DNA of 64,000 nucleotides from Perca fluviatilis (GCF_010015445.1 NC_053126.1:13925669-13989668), one strand, 5' to 3'; shown: positions 10,463-22,705, numbered from the stretch's first letter. The notes: a model not told the origin generated them from the letters alone. Numbers and translations: made by a program.

Positions 10463-11821
10463 CAATTTACTAATGTAAAACCTAGAAAAGCAGCAAATTC
10501 TCACATTTGATAACCTGCAACCATCAACTGCAGCATTGTTGCTTGAAAAATAAGTAAACCACTAATCCTAATAAATGGAGCCTATCTTTTATCCTTTTTC
10601 TCACTGTATGCATTAGAGCAAATAACTTATAAGCTTAGAGAGAAACTGCCTGCATTTGAACAGATCGCGTGCATCCCAAAACATGAATATGGTGAATAGT
10701 CAGCAGACCGTGCCAGTTTTCACATGATCAACATGATTTAGCAGCAGTGATGAAGGAGAGACAGCTAACAATGTCTGGCTACAGTCAGAAGAAAGAAACA
10801 GGTGCATAACAAGAGTTGCCTGCTTGGATCTCTCATGGTTAATTTGCGGTTGCCACATCTGTTATCAGCATCGTTATCAGTCTGAGTTTGTATATTGTGT
10901 GCCCATATGTGTGTCACTGACAGCTAATAAATGTGCCGCTGAATGTGTGACTGAATGGAATTGAACGGAAACCACACCAGCATCTCACTTCATGATTTCA
11001 CACAAGTGAGACACCATCAATAATCTATTGATGGAGAGATTATATATTTATATATTTCATAAGAGACTTTTAATGTTTAATGTCTAGCACACACAGTATC
11101 TGGAGCCACAGTCAATTATTCTTTTTTAACTTTCTCTGTTTTTCCCCTATCATCTCCCTGTAAACATAATAAAAATGAGATAATCTCTCTTCCTCAACCC
11201 AGCTAAATTGAGATAAGTGAACTGAATATCCAACACATTTTCAGCCCTTTTAGCCACTAAGTTGTTATCAATGCTATTGAGCACACGATGGCTCAGTCTT
11301 CCAGTGCAACCATGAAACACTGTTGACCAGAGGTTGACCAAATCACAGAAAATACAGCCTTCCTGATGAATCGCTTGTCTTGGTGGGATGATTGGCTTGG
11401 CATTATGGGGGTCAGAGTTCAGGCAAGAATTCAAAGTTTACAGCTTCAATTTCAGGTGGTTTGACAAAGAACATCAACAATGTTGGAGCAATGTAAAGAT
11501 ACAGTTTCGAAGACAGACATTTGTTATGCATCACTTTCTTTGTAGTTTTGACTAAGGAAAATGAAACTTCTTTCCAAGTGTATAAAACCTCAAATGTGAA
11601 AAACATTAATTGACTGTATTAACATTACACACGTAAAAATTACACACACCTGCACTTGTTATAAACATAAACACAATAAAAAATATTAAGGATCCCTTAA
11701 ATATGGTTATTAAAGAGTTGTGACCAAGATTTATATTGCACCGAAATTTTTTATCAACAACAACATCACATATAGTTTAGTTAAAAGAAAAAGTAAGTAA
11801 AAATCAGAACTATAAACTAGA
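10463..11821. other. Non-coding stretch
   Basis: No gene is recognised. A 94-codon minus-strand open frame at 11150-11434 has no family signature and no flanking splice or start support, so it is not called. Confidence 0.4.
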
Positions 11822-12421
11822 ATTACCGCTTTGCGGTTGTATGCCTCCGCCAACCAGTCAAGTTGCAGTTTACATCCATGTCTGTCCAGAGTCATATGTG
11901 GTGAAGACCTTGAATGAATTTAATAAAAAGTTATTTATTTTTTTGCCGAAATGGGATGCTGTACACACATCTTCAACCCGGCAGCACAGAAGATCTATAG
12001 AATCACCACCGTTTCAAGATTAGTGTCACCAATTCAGTATTCAATCAAATGTCTCCCTTCTGTTCCTGACTTACAGCATTGAATATTGGCCCCTAAAAGC
12101 ATTTTTGCAGAACATTATGACGTCACAGTGAAGTTGACCTTTGGGTTATAAAATGTTATCACTACATAATTTTATCTTATTAGACATTTGTGTAAAATGT
12201 TGTCATAATTAGCATCTGGAGTTATGGCCAAAAACATGTTTTGTGAGGTCACAGTGACCTTTGACCTTCAAAATCTAATACATTCATCCTTGAGTCCAAG
12301 TCGACGTTTGCGCCAAATGTGAAGAAATTCCCTCGAGGCGTTCCTAAGATATCGCGTTCACAAGAATGGGACAAAGATGAATGGACAACCCAAAACATAA
12401 TGCCTCCAGAGGCATAAAAAC
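11822..12421 (+). repeat. Dispersed fish repeat with ATGCCTCC ends
   Basis: The block begins near TTGCGGTTGTATGCCTCCGC and ends with a palindrome-like AATGCCTCCAGAGGCATAAA. Internal sequence such as GTCACAGTGACCTTTGACCT and GAGATATCGCGTTC-like text (12350s: AAGATATCGCGTTCAC) is familiar from a high-copy repeat in fish genomes. The shared inverted ATGCCTC at the two edges suggests a terminal inverted repeat, but the class of the element is not clear to me. Confidence 0.6.
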
Positions 12422-13666
12422 AGTACCTTAGTAGTGTGTGGTGTCGGCAAGTCTGTATTATAACATTAAAATTTATTTTCTAAAGTTAGAATAGTCTGTC
12501 ACCAATGTCGTACTTGCCTTGTCCCAGTATATCTGTGATGAGCTAAAATCTGGCACTAACAATGGCCCTACTCACGAATGAATCGGGCTGCACTGGGCAT
12601 ATATATACACTGCATGTTGAATCACTGGTGTCTAACATCAACTGCAGACCTTACTTTACGTGGAGAGAGTGGAGAGTTTACAGTCACTCCAATGTGTCAT
12701 TAGATGAGGGAGTGTAGGTGTCTTTCTGCCCTATCTCCACTGTGGTGATGCATCTAAGCAAACTCACAGCTAAATTAAAATATCACGTAAATGGTATACA
12801 TAGAAAAAGCCTGCTACATTCTTCCATTAAGGTGGCCGGGTTCATCATTTTAGCCCGATATATGACAGAATTTTCTGAACACCTGAAGACAATCTTGAAC
12901 ATGGCCTGCATAATAAGACTGGACGTATTTGAATAACTCAAGAGTCTATTATTAATAAATAGATACATTATAAATCAGTCATTGGTGATGACTGGTGCAA
13001 CAAACTGCACTGGTCAGTTCACCAAAGACAGCTTTATGCCTCATTAATGCAAAAAAATACAAAAAAGTTCATTCAGAGCAGGTGCTCTCTTTTTGGAAAA
13101 GGAAATTCTCCTGTAAGCATTATTTGACTTTGATCCTGGTTAATTAGGACGAGGGTGAGCCTTATTTTAACATTTATTCCTAATGCCTCTTTCAGGCAGT
13201 AATGTCCTTAAGTGCAGGAGCACATTGACGAAATGCATCCCCACTTCAAGTTATCTTAAAATCAGACAACTGAAATTTTGAGCGAAGATCTTGCAGTTGC
13301 CTGTTTCATAGCCCCAACCCCCACATGCATGCTAATTACACCCAAAAATAACATCAGAGAAAAGTGAAATCTGAATCAGTGGGTGCTGTCTTGTTTTGTG
13401 TGAAACTCACCTGCTGTGCTTAAAAAGGGAAACTTGATTTGATATGCTTTAACTCTGAGGTGCGAAACTTCTGGTCCAACTTGTGACACACAGGGGTCAG
13501 AGGAAGCGTCATGAGTGGAATCATGGAACATGGGGAGTGGCCTCTCTGGGAAAGCAGACGATGATAGTGATGGCAAGTATTACAGGAGATTACAAGTGAT
13601 GTGTAGTGTGGTCGAATTTCCGGAAACACCATGTTGTGGTATGATGAGAAGGGAAAGCTTAGACAA

Positions 13667-13696
13667 CACCAGATCATTCATCACCAGATCATTCAT
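13667..13696 (+). repeat. 15-bp perfect tandem duplication
   Basis: CACCAGATCATTCAT occurs twice in direct tandem, at 13667-13681 and 13682-13696. Confidence 0.9.
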
Positions 13697-14022
13697 AGGT
13701 CACAGGTCAGGGGACCAGAACATTTGGCCAGTCTCTAACAATTAAACCTCTTCATGTATAACTGTTTGTCTATCTACAGATTCAATGAGTCTACATAGGC
13801 AGCTACATGATAAGGGGATGTTTTGTCTCAGGACTGTCTCCTTTTGGAGGTTGGTGGGCCAGCCACACTTTAGCATACTTTCCAGAGAGAGAGAGAGATA
13901 GGCTGAACTAGGCTTTAGTATCTGTGTTTACGGCGCATGCAATATCTTTGTTTAAGGTAACGTCTCCAGCTTGAGTTTAAATTCACTTTGTTGAAGACAG
14001 GAACTTCAGAGAGTTTGGACAA

Positions 14023-14064
14023 TAACACATTGTGTTTAAACTGTAACACATTGTGTTTAAACTG
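14023..14064 (+). repeat. 21-bp perfect tandem duplication
   Basis: A 21-bp unit starting TAACACATTGTG is repeated perfectly, at 14023-14043 and 14044-14064. Confidence 0.9.
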
Positions 14065-14258
14065 TACTGCCTGCTTAATTGTCTCCTCAATTGAGGGTTC
14101 ATTAAATGCTTCTGTGTAAGTCATCAAGGTCTCCCGAATCTTCTTCAAGTATCTGAAATGAGTTGTGTCGCTCCTGAGTTTTTCCTTAACATCTACTGTA
14201 TGTTGTTGATTAATGAGTAGGATAAGAAAAAAACGGCAGACCAAAAATGCCAACCTAA

Positions 14259-14449
14259 TGGTGGCGCTAAAGGAAAAGTCAGAGGATCACCAAAGTCATA
14301 AGGATTCATCTTCTGGGGACAATGAATATCTGCAGAAAATGTAATGGCCATCCATAAAGTAGTTGTTGAGATATTTGAGTCTGGACCAAAGTGCTGCACT
14401 GACTAAAACTGACATTCCTCGAGCCATGCCGCTAACATGGCTAAAAACC
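14259..14449 (+). repeat. Dispersed fish repeat, copy 1
   Basis: It begins GTGGCGCTAAAGGAAAAGTC and runs through ATATTTGAGTCTGGACCAAA to a stem-like GCTAACATGGCTAAAAA. A second, shorter copy in the same orientation lies at 15246. The text matches a repeat I know as abundant in teleosts; its class is uncertain. Confidence 0.65.
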
Positions 14450-15245
14450 ACAATCTTTACCCCAGCCTGTATGTGAAATGTGAAGCACAGTTGCTCTCAG
14501 ATTTAGTTTCTACCACCCATTATTCAGTGATGAACTCAAGCCCATCTATTGTAGATGATGTTGCGATGCAAGGGTAAATCATTAAGCTAAAGGTCTCATG
14601 TACAATACAAACTACAAATAAGGTGAAATGAATTAGTATGCCAGGTGTGATCGATGTCTCTTAAACCTGTCAGGGATATATTTTATGGACCACTCCTAGA
14701 TAGAGTGCTCTAAATAAATCATTGGAGAAGGGAGGCAGTGTTGTGTTGTCTTATGTGTCCTGGGCTGCAGAGTGTGGTCTGTGATAACTGACTTCATCCC
14801 CAGAATATAAGATCTGTTCATCCTCAGGGTAAAAAATGATCTCATTGGGCACATTTTAATGTAGCGGCACACATCTCATGCCAATATGAGTTGAAATATT
14901 GCACATTTTGTTCACACATCAAGCAGGAGCAGGAAAGGGACCATCACTGAGGTCAAGGGTGGTTATACATCTTAATCAGAGAGGCTGTCACGTAAATTCA
15001 CACACAGTCACGCACTGAAGCTCCAGAATGACACAAAGAGGGAGAAGAAAAGTGTTTTTTTCTGCTTGAACTCACAATAATAAAAAGGCTGAACAGTTAC
15101 CTGATACACCTGGTTTGAATATAAAACATTGTGAAGATAAACCAATCAAAGTGTGACACAAATAAACCAAACACGATGCTAACAAGGACTGAAGATAAAT
15201 AAGAGAGGCTTTTTAATGATAAACATTTAATTCAAAACCACAAAT
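14450..15245. other. Spacer between two copies of the same repeat
   Basis: No gene or named repeat is recognised. Confidence 0.4.
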
Positions 15246-15325
15246 GTGGCGCTAGAGGAAAAGTCAGGGGATGACCAAAGTCATTATGATGCATCGTCTG
15301 GGAACTATGAATGTCAGTACAAAAC
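15246..15325 (+). repeat. Dispersed fish repeat, copy 2 (truncated)
   Basis: It begins GTGGCGCTAGAGGAAAAGTC and aligns with the first 80 bp of the copy at 14259, with scattered substitutions, then loses similarity. Confidence 0.65.
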
Positions 15326-17012
15326 CAATAGACTAAGAGTGCCACCCTTCAAGTTAAAAAGCTCAAAGTTTGATGATCTATTCTCACAGGCATCATTCAA
15401 ACTTTGTCTTCCCGAGTCAAACAAGTCATGCTTTTAGGGTGCAGAGAGGTGAAATCTGTAGTTGCAAAAGAGGTCTGTCACTGGGGGCGCAAAAGACATA
15501 ACTGACAGCTGGGAGCAGCTCCCTTGTCTCTCAGTAGAGGTGAGAAGTGCTGCTCTTCTCCCCACACTGCATTTATGTCAACTGAGATTGAAGGATTAGT
15601 TCTCCATGGTATCCTGAGGCAAGGTAGATTGTGAAGAGGGAAAGAGAAAAAAGGTTGTTTTTCCACCACATCGGAAAGGCTTGTTGGAGTGATATTGTTA
15701 ATTGTCTTCCCTTCTGAGCATCTTTCATTAGTGCTTCTACCCAGTATGTTTTCCTTCCTTCTCTTTTGCTCCCTCCTAATAATCCTCTGTTTGTCTCTCA
15801 AAGAAATTGCTTTTCAAGCTTTGTTTCAAAATGAAGACATTTTAACCACAGTGATGAAGAAATAATTATCTCTGAATCTGCCAATGTTGTTTTTCAGTAA
15901 ATAACATTTGTTTTTTACAGCTAAGATAAATTCACCAATTTTCCTGCCGCTCTTTGTAACTGTGGGATTTAGTTTCTAATTGAAAAAAAAAAGTTTGCCT
16001 TCAGGCTACAACATAAAAAAACAAAAAAGACAACACATTATTGTTACAAAATGTGAAATAGAATGCCGGGAAGAAAGTGGCAGAAAAATAATGGATGTAG
16101 GCAATTACATCATGCAAAATTGATATTATTGAAAACCTGATTGCATCAGATTAAGATGGCTGGCTGACATGTCAAATATTTGGCTACAGATTGCTAGACT
16201 CGGTAGCCTTGTACGCTATATGTAGATTTGATTGAACCTGGGGTTAAGGTTAGGGTTATTTAGTTTTATATACAGTCCATGGTTGAACCCTAGTCTGGAG
16301 AAGGAGTTCAGCACCATGGACAGTTCCCGCCATAGACTTCGGTTCTTTGTCCATGAGTTTTACTGAAATAGAAGTACATTAGCCTAAATCCCAATAACCA
16401 TAATATATATAGCTAGGAAAGGTAATGCACTGTAATTTGTATGTATTCCACATTTTTATCCTACATACATACACTGTAATGCTGCTGTGAATACTCACTT
16501 GACCACCAAGTGTGTATTAATCTGCAGTTGAAAATAGTCCCAAACTGTATGAATCAATGTGTTTGGGCCTGAGTGCTACTGGTAAGGTGGGTGGGGAAGC
16601 TGGAAAGTATGGAGTGAATGACTAATGCATTGTTGGTTTTAGTCTTTTCATTGGATTTGTTGACAGTAGGAAAATATTGAATAACACAATGCGTCAACAC
16701 AACGCATTATGTCAACTTTCAGCCAAAAAAACAGTATTACGGTTCCATGCTCCTGTCAGACTAATGGAAAAACTATGAATGACTAAAATGAAAAATGTTT
16801 CTATTATCAGCACAAAGGTCAGGCCTAATATATTTGAATTTGCACGAAAAATGTATGAAAAACACATCAAGTCATCACTAGTATTAAGCTGTTAAGTGTT
16901 TGTTAGCTCTGCATCTTTAAGATTGGAAAGATTTCACCTCACCTAGTTTAATATACATTGGTCTAAATCAATTCTAAATTACATTGTTTTTTTCATATTT
17001 TAATGAGTTTAA
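15326..17012. other. Non-coding stretch
   Basis: No gene or well-bounded repeat is recognised. Confidence 0.4.
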
Positions 17013-17778
17013 AGATGCAGTAGGTAAGTCTTATAAAACTAACTTTCTGTCATATTTGCTGAAACTGACCCTTTGTTCCAGTAGAACTACATGAATTATG
17101 TAAAAAAAAAAAAAAAAAAACAGCTCCTCTGGCACCTCCTACAGCCTGTAGTGCCATTGGCAAAATTCCACCGCTCCCGGTCGATTTTCTCCAATCAGGG
17201 CCACACGGGTGGTCTATCTGCCTGTCAATCACTGCTCAGGCACAAGCATATATAGCGTTCTCCCCTCCCCCCTCCCTGTGCACGAGCTGAAGAAAAGTTT
17301 TCCAAAACTCCGGTGAATAATGGAGTGGCTTTTCAGAGGTGGCGTGGCTGCAGGATTTTAAAGATCTGAAGAACGATGCAGATGTAGCCACATTTCCTCT
17401 CAACAGGTAACATAATTACCATGAGTGATTTATCTTTCACTTGGTTATTAGTAGTCAAAAGTCCACAAAGCTACGTTGGTGACGATAATAGTAACATTAG
17501 CACAGTGGTCGGTCTGATGTGATGCTGAAATGGTTAACGGTAGCCTGCTAGTTAGCATCGTTTTACTGTTGGTGAGTAAAGTTAACGTTGTGTTAGTGTT
17601 TTAGTTATTGAAAATGTTGTCTGTCTGACATGCCGGCAGTTCTGTCAAACTCTGTTGTGTGGGAGGGGCTTAGGAGACGGTTTGGGCTGCAGCAGAAAGG
17701 GAGGAGGGAGTGAGAAGTTGTCGATGTTCAAATTTGTTGGCAAAGTCCTGGCTCTTCACAATCTTACCTACTGCAGCT
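17013..17778 (+). mobile_element. 766-bp MITE with TTAA target duplication (T2/Kolobok-like)
   Basis: The ends are 16-bp inverted repeats, AGATGCAGTAGGTAAG on the left and AGCTGCAGTAGGTAAG on the right (15 of 16 identical). TTAA flanks both sides (17009-17012 and 17779-17782). TTAA duplications with AG-starting ends fit T2/Kolobok elements; piggyBac is the other TTAA superfamily but usually starts CC. An internal poly-A of about 20 bp is present and no transposase is encoded. Confidence 0.82.
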
Positions 17779-18019
17779 TTAATGTCTCTAATGAAATTAA
17801 ATTTCAGAACTAAGAGTAAGAATAAAGAAATCCCAGTCAATGAGTAAATGTGCAGTTTGTTTCTATGCTGTCTTCTGTGGTAGAGCAATTAATCAGTTTA
17901 TCTGTGCCCTGCAGAGCCAGACCTTAAAACAAAAGACAAGAGGAGACTTCTAATTGGTAATTCTGGGTTAGAGAGCTGCTCCTGATTCAGTTCATAAAGG
18001 AGACTACAGTCTTCTACTG

Positions 18020-18490
18020 CAGTGGTTCCCAACCTTTTTTCCTTGGTGTCCCCCCTACTCATGTCTAAGAAGCTGAGCCCTGAGCCCTGAGCCCCCCCCA
18101 ACCCCCCCGAAACCGAAGTTCAGGTAACACTCAAGATAGAGCCTTACTTTCTTTTTTGATACAGAGGAGTTATCAGCACTTTGAGGTTTCTCCGCCATGT
18201 TTCATTTATAAAATAGTGATGCCGTGGCGGCAGGAAAAACGAGGATGATAGCAGCTACCAGCTGACCTGATGACAGCAAGGGCCACAGGTTAAGAGGTCC
18301 CGAAGGTTTGGCCTACTAAGTAGCCTGCCTACAATTTTAAGCGAGAACAAAAACATGTAGTTTTTATACAGACTTTTGTACACATTATATATTCTAGTGT
18401 ATTATCATAATTTGTTTAACATGTGCAAATATTTTTTTTTTTACCTCAACCTCAAACCAGGTAAAGACTTGCGCCCCCCCTGTGATCCCT
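18020..18490 (+). repeat. hAT-like repeat starting CAGTGGTTCCCAACC
   Basis: The left edge CAGTGGTTCCCAACCTTTTT is a classic hAT-type terminus. C-rich text (GAGCCCCCCCCAACC) follows, and GCGCCCCCCCTGTG occurs near 18472-18485. The expected inverted right end (GGTTGGGAACCACTG) is absent, so this copy is probably 3'-truncated; the right border is approximate. Confidence 0.6.
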
Positions 18491-18686
18491 GTGAAGTGTT
18501 GTGTGATTTTTTGGCTTGTGTGTCCATGCATGTTACAAATCCATATTTCACCTGAACATTAAACAGCAGGCTGGAGCATAAAGAACATGTCAGAGGTCCT
18601 TTTCACTCAGACAGCAAAAAGCAAAATGCCTGAATCCTTAACACCCACATGATGCCTTCCACCGACTGCTTAAGACCTCCTGATTG

Positions 18687-18717
<31 letters not shown>

Positions 18718-18790
18718 CCCCACCTTAAAAAAAAAAAAAATTTTTTATTTTTTTAAAAAACCAAAAAAAAAGCTTTTTCCTCTTTTTTTT
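18687..18790. repeat. A/C/T low-complexity tract, possible sequencing artefact
   Basis: A run of about 29 A is followed by CCCCCCACC, then A, T, A and T homopolymers. The pattern of adjacent homopolymers with no G in the first 80 bp is unlike the surrounding DNA. Confidence 0.7.
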
Positions 18791-20346
18791 CTGATAGTCC
18801 AAGTCACTCATTTGTTGGTAGCACCTGCATTACCATGGCAACTGATAACCTGGACATGCTGCATCGTCGTTTGCAAGTGTTCTGTATTCTCTGGTTCTCT
18901 CTGGCAAAATTTGGTTTAAGCAAAAACCTGAATGTGATGATTCTTCCCACTTTTATGCAAATCGGGCATTTCTTTATTATTTATCAGTTTCTAAGAAAAA
19001 GATAAAAAAGTTGCATCTCAGTAAAAAATTATCTTAATTTATATAATAATTTTCCATTAATCCTTTTCATATGCAACAGAGTGATGTGGAAGTTTAGGTT
19101 CATCATAGTGAATAGACCCCACTTTCTCTGGTAAGTTATAATATTAATTGTAGTATAAGCATTGTTTCTATGTTTGATTACTAGTGAGCTATAGAGGTGA
19201 AATATCATCCAATTAACCTGATGTGGTCTATATGTCATGTGCCACAGGGCCATATAGAATCAGTTCCAGTTTCCTATTAGTGTTTAGCAGTAATTATGAA
19301 TCAGAATGAGATTGAGAAACAGAACAAGGTAAGATCTACATGGAATTATTATAATTGGGTACTGTCTTGTTTTTCACTCTGCCTTTGAATTCATGGCCCT
19401 TATATTGATATTTTATAATCAAAAGGAATTTGTGTGGAATAATATTTCATATTCTGACTCAATGTATTTTAAGCCTAACAAGGCACCAGTGCAGCTATGT
19501 AATCCTAAGAACATGCTGGGGCTTAAATGAGATGAGACTACAATAAACAAGAGGGGGAAGAAAACATAGCATCTTGCTGCAGCTTTGAAGTGGGAAATGG
19601 ATCAAATCCCCATACGAAGCAAATTACCCGTCTTTCCCACCAACTAAAAAGGGATCAAAACTGTCTTTTGCTAAAAATAGCAATCACTCACTGTCTCCCT
19701 GTCTCTCTCTGTGTATCCTCCATGGGAAGACAAACACATAGGGCCTTCATATTTTCCTACTCTTAACTTCTCAAAACACTCTGTTTATTTGATTTGTGCA
19801 GTCACATAGAGGGTACCTTAATTCATGAACTGTGGGTTAAGTATGTTTCTGTTAATAGTGTGCTTATGATAATTTTTTGGTTCATTCGGTACTTGTGAAC
19901 ATTGGGATTATATGTAAAATAAAAAAATATAATAAAAATATGCCATTAACTCTACAGTTTGACTCAGGAAGGATCTTCATAAGTCATGGAGGTGTCTTTC
20001 ACTTGTACCGAAAAACTGAACCATTCAACAAGAAACCATGCAGAAGAGAATGGGATGATAATGACATTATTTATGTCACCCAGCTCTGTGCCACACTGCA
20101 ATTAAATAACAAGTCAATATGACAAAAGAGCAGACTAAGCACCAAACTTTATGAGTTTTGTACTCCTTCCTCCATTAAATGCAGCGGGCAAATACAGCTG
20201 ATAAAGGCCTCTGCTTTGCTGAGATAGGCCTAAATGTACATCGGGACCACAGACAGTGTTATAAGAGACGTTACATAAGTAAATAAACCAACTGCTCATC
20301 CACCCACAAATTCCTCCAACCCACTCACAGGGCTATACAATGGTTG
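18791..20346. other. Non-coding, AT-rich stretch
   Basis: No gene or named repeat is recognised. Confidence 0.4.
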
Positions 20347-20349
20347 ACA

Positions 20350-20433
<84 letters not shown>
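20347..20433. repeat. (AC)n microsatellite
   Basis: An almost uninterrupted AC dinucleotide run of about 87 bp, with one ATAC interruption near the start. Confidence 0.98.
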
Positions 20434-20435
<2 letters not shown>

Positions 20436-20714
20436 GGCAGCCCATGTGAGTATGCCTCCCAAGAGAATAAAGGATCTAACGTGGACTTATGTAATGCCGT
20501 TAACTTTAAAACAGCATTTTAAAATAAGTTAATTTTCCATGATGGGTAGAAGAGATGGGTGGAGGAACAAGTCAAGTTAAACTTACATGCAGAGTTTCCA
20601 CTGAGCTCAGAAAGATTGGTGGAGGAAGCAGCTTGAGGCTACATCAGACGCTACTAGCATAACACACCCAAATCTCAGACCAACATGTTGGCAGTTGAGT
20701 CACATTGTGGGTAA

Positions 20715-21708
20715 TAAGGGTGTCATAATTTAAAATCGAAATTGACCGAAATTAAGTCACATGCTGCCACGCCCCCATGTCATGTCCAGTCGGCTTGCCA
20801 AGCGGAAAAAGAATATAGAAAAACACACACGTGTAGCCTGCTCGAGGTAGTGCATTTCCTTATTGATTCTACCACCACTCCAGTGGAGGGAGGCGCTAAT
20901 GAGCTAGATTACTACACACACAGTAGCAGAAGAGGACCAGCTACACACAACGGAGCATACGCCGATCGCACTCAGCTTGAGTGAAGTGCTGCCGGCATGA
21001 ATGAGGTAAAAAAACAGGAGTGAGTCGTTCATTCTCCCGGTTCAGTGACACTACTCGGGTTAATTAACCGGCTCTTCGGTCAGTTCGTCAACACTAGTGC
21101 TGAAGTGCTGCGAGTCAGTCAACCTCTAATTTAGCTACAGCCAGTCAAAAGATAGCATGGCAACTGCAGATGCAGGAGACCCATCAACAGAACTTGAACC
21201 CCCTCCTCTTTCACTGAAGTTGCTGGTGTGGAAGTAGTTTGGATTTCCAGTGAGTTATGTTGACAACGTTCGCGTTGTCGACAAAAAAGCCAAAGTTTGC
21301 AAGCTCTGCTATGTGCGTGTACCATATTCTTACACTGGCAGCATGACTAACATGGCAGTTAATCTGCGTGGTATATGTTCAACTGTTCGGAAGTAGTTTG
21401 TTAAGACACTTAATTGTTCAGAGAAGACTATGGACATGGCTGTTTTATTGTTTTTTGTTTGTTTTGTTGTGAACTTGAATGTCATTTTCTGCAGTTACAA
21501 AAGAGAAACTAGATGGCAGGTTATAGATATAAGTTATTGTTACATTATGTTGTTAATAAATGTTTTAAATTTGACAATGTGGTGTGGTACATTGCGAACA
21601 AAGGTTAGATATTATATTGCACAAAAGTCTAGTCTACAAAAATAAATGTAAAAATCGAGAATCGAAAATGTAATCTAATCGAGGATTTGGAGAATCGTTA
21701 CACCCCTA
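20715..21708 (+). mobile_element. 994-bp hAT element derivative with 8-bp target duplication
   Basis: The 8-bp direct repeat GTGGGTAA flanks the element (20707-20714 and 21709-21716). The ends are inverted and similar, TAAGGGTGTCATAATT versus TAGGGGTGTAACGATT. Duplications of 8 bp and short ends fit the hAT superfamily. The interior keeps a BED-type zinc-finger coding remnant but no catalytic domain, so it is non-autonomous. Confidence 0.85.
21157..21396 (+). pseudogene. BED zinc-finger exon of a hAT transposase, broken
   Basis: The frame starts MATADAGDPSTELEPPP and has an in-frame TAG at 21235-21237, where the BED-like consensus calls for an aromatic residue before FGF. It continues with FGFPVSYVDN and the metal-binding pair VCKLC, then stops at TAG 21394-21396. 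The distal His pair expected after the MAVNLR segment is missing. The similarity to ZBED/hAT N-termini, plus the hAT-type ends of the host element, supports the assignment. Two stops and loss of the His residues make it non-functional. Confidence 0.7.
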
Positions 21709-21716
21709 GTGGGTAA

Positions 21717-22594
21717 TGTAGGCACCAGGTTTTGACAAGGAAGATTAATGCGTGGCATAATGCTCTGGTTCTGCTGCATCAATTCTGATACTTTTATTTT
21801 CAAACTGTCCATTGTGAGCCCGACTATGTTACAGGAGCACAATGCTAAATCAGCAATGCTCTTGACACCTATCATACACACTGCGAACACAATAAACTTT
21901 ATAAAAGTACAGTTTTCTGCAGGCCTCTTGAACTAGACCATACTAAATTATACACTATATCTGAGAAGACAGTTGGTAAATACATAAACCACAATGTACA
22001 TGCCAATCAGTGTAAAGGCATTTGACTTAATTAGACCTGTTAGAAAAGACAATGATTGAGAGAGAAAAAATGGGCTACTACATGAAATTGCCCAGAAAAA
22101 GCCTAGAGATTAAAAGCAGTAGTTCAGCAAACACCCAGGGCTGTTACTGTAGCTGACGTGACCCTGTGCATGAGGTGACTGAAGAGCCGGAGGAAAGCAA
22201 CTGTCTCTTTTTGCTTCCCTGGGTCAGAGTGTTGTTTTGAGCTGTTGCCTGTCTCTTTCTCTGGGACACCTGAGTGTGATCATTAGAAATGATGGACACA
22301 TTCTTTCCTGGCTGCCCATGTGGGACCACAAAACTGGCACACGAGAGACACTGTTATCAACCAGAGAGAATAAAAAACTAAAGCATGTCAAACTAATTTA
22401 AGAAATCAATATCCTATCTTGTGAGACGAACACAGGAGATACTCATAGCTCCGGGGCATATAAAGACACTGAATTTAAAACAATCCATTACTACATATGG
22501 CCCCATTTTACAAAACGTACTAAACCTGACAGTGTGTTTGCATCTAGCCTATGTGGTTGATTTGTTGGTTTTAGTTTCATTGATTTAAACTTAC
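21717..22594. other. Non-coding; presumed start of rab26 intron 2
   Basis: The donor GTAAGT at 22594-22589 (minus strand) opens an intron. No rab26 exon 3 (expected to begin Asn-Lys-Val) was found here or further left. Confidence 0.5.
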
Positions 22595-22705
22595 CCTAAA
22601 ATCAATGCCCACAGTTGAGATGAAGCTGCCAGCCAGGAAAGCTCCGTCTTTAAAACGGACCAGTAGACATGTTTTCCCCACACCAGAGTCTCCAACCAGC
22701 ATCAC
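22595..22705 (-). CDS. rab26: rab26 coding exon 2 (P-loop and switch I)
   Basis: RAB26 is a small GTPase of secretory granules and synaptic vesicles, also linked to vesicle autophagy. This 111-bp exon encodes 37 residues starting [15 protein letters not shown], with the complete P-loop GDSGVGKT, then [10 protein letters not shown] and the switch I segment with its conserved Thr (FISTVGIDF). On the minus strand it is preceded by the acceptor CTGTGCAG and followed by the donor GTAAGT, both phase 0. It joins exon 1 directly after Phe-Lys. The choice of RAB26 over its paralogue RAB37 rests on [14 protein letters not shown] and FLAG, where RAB37 differs. The G3-G5 motifs and C-terminal cysteines lie in exons not found in this window. 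Confidence 0.92.

Larger units (their letters stand above)
12422..14258. other. Non-coding stretch with two small tandem duplications
   Basis: No gene is recognised. A (GA)n tract lies near 13886-13900. A 112-codon minus-strand open frame at 13915-14253 contains one of the tandem duplications but has no recognised domain. Confidence 0.4.

Noticed and set aside
11150..11434. 94-codon minus-strand frame
   Set aside because: There is no recognisable family, no splice context and ordinary intergenic composition.
13915..14253. 112-codon minus-strand frame
   Set aside because: It contains a recent 21-bp tandem duplication and no known domain; it is probably a chance frame.
16230..16375. Possible dispersed repeat (TATACAGTCCATGGTTGAA)
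   Set aside because: It is reminiscent of fish repeats, but neither ends nor a second copy were found in the window.
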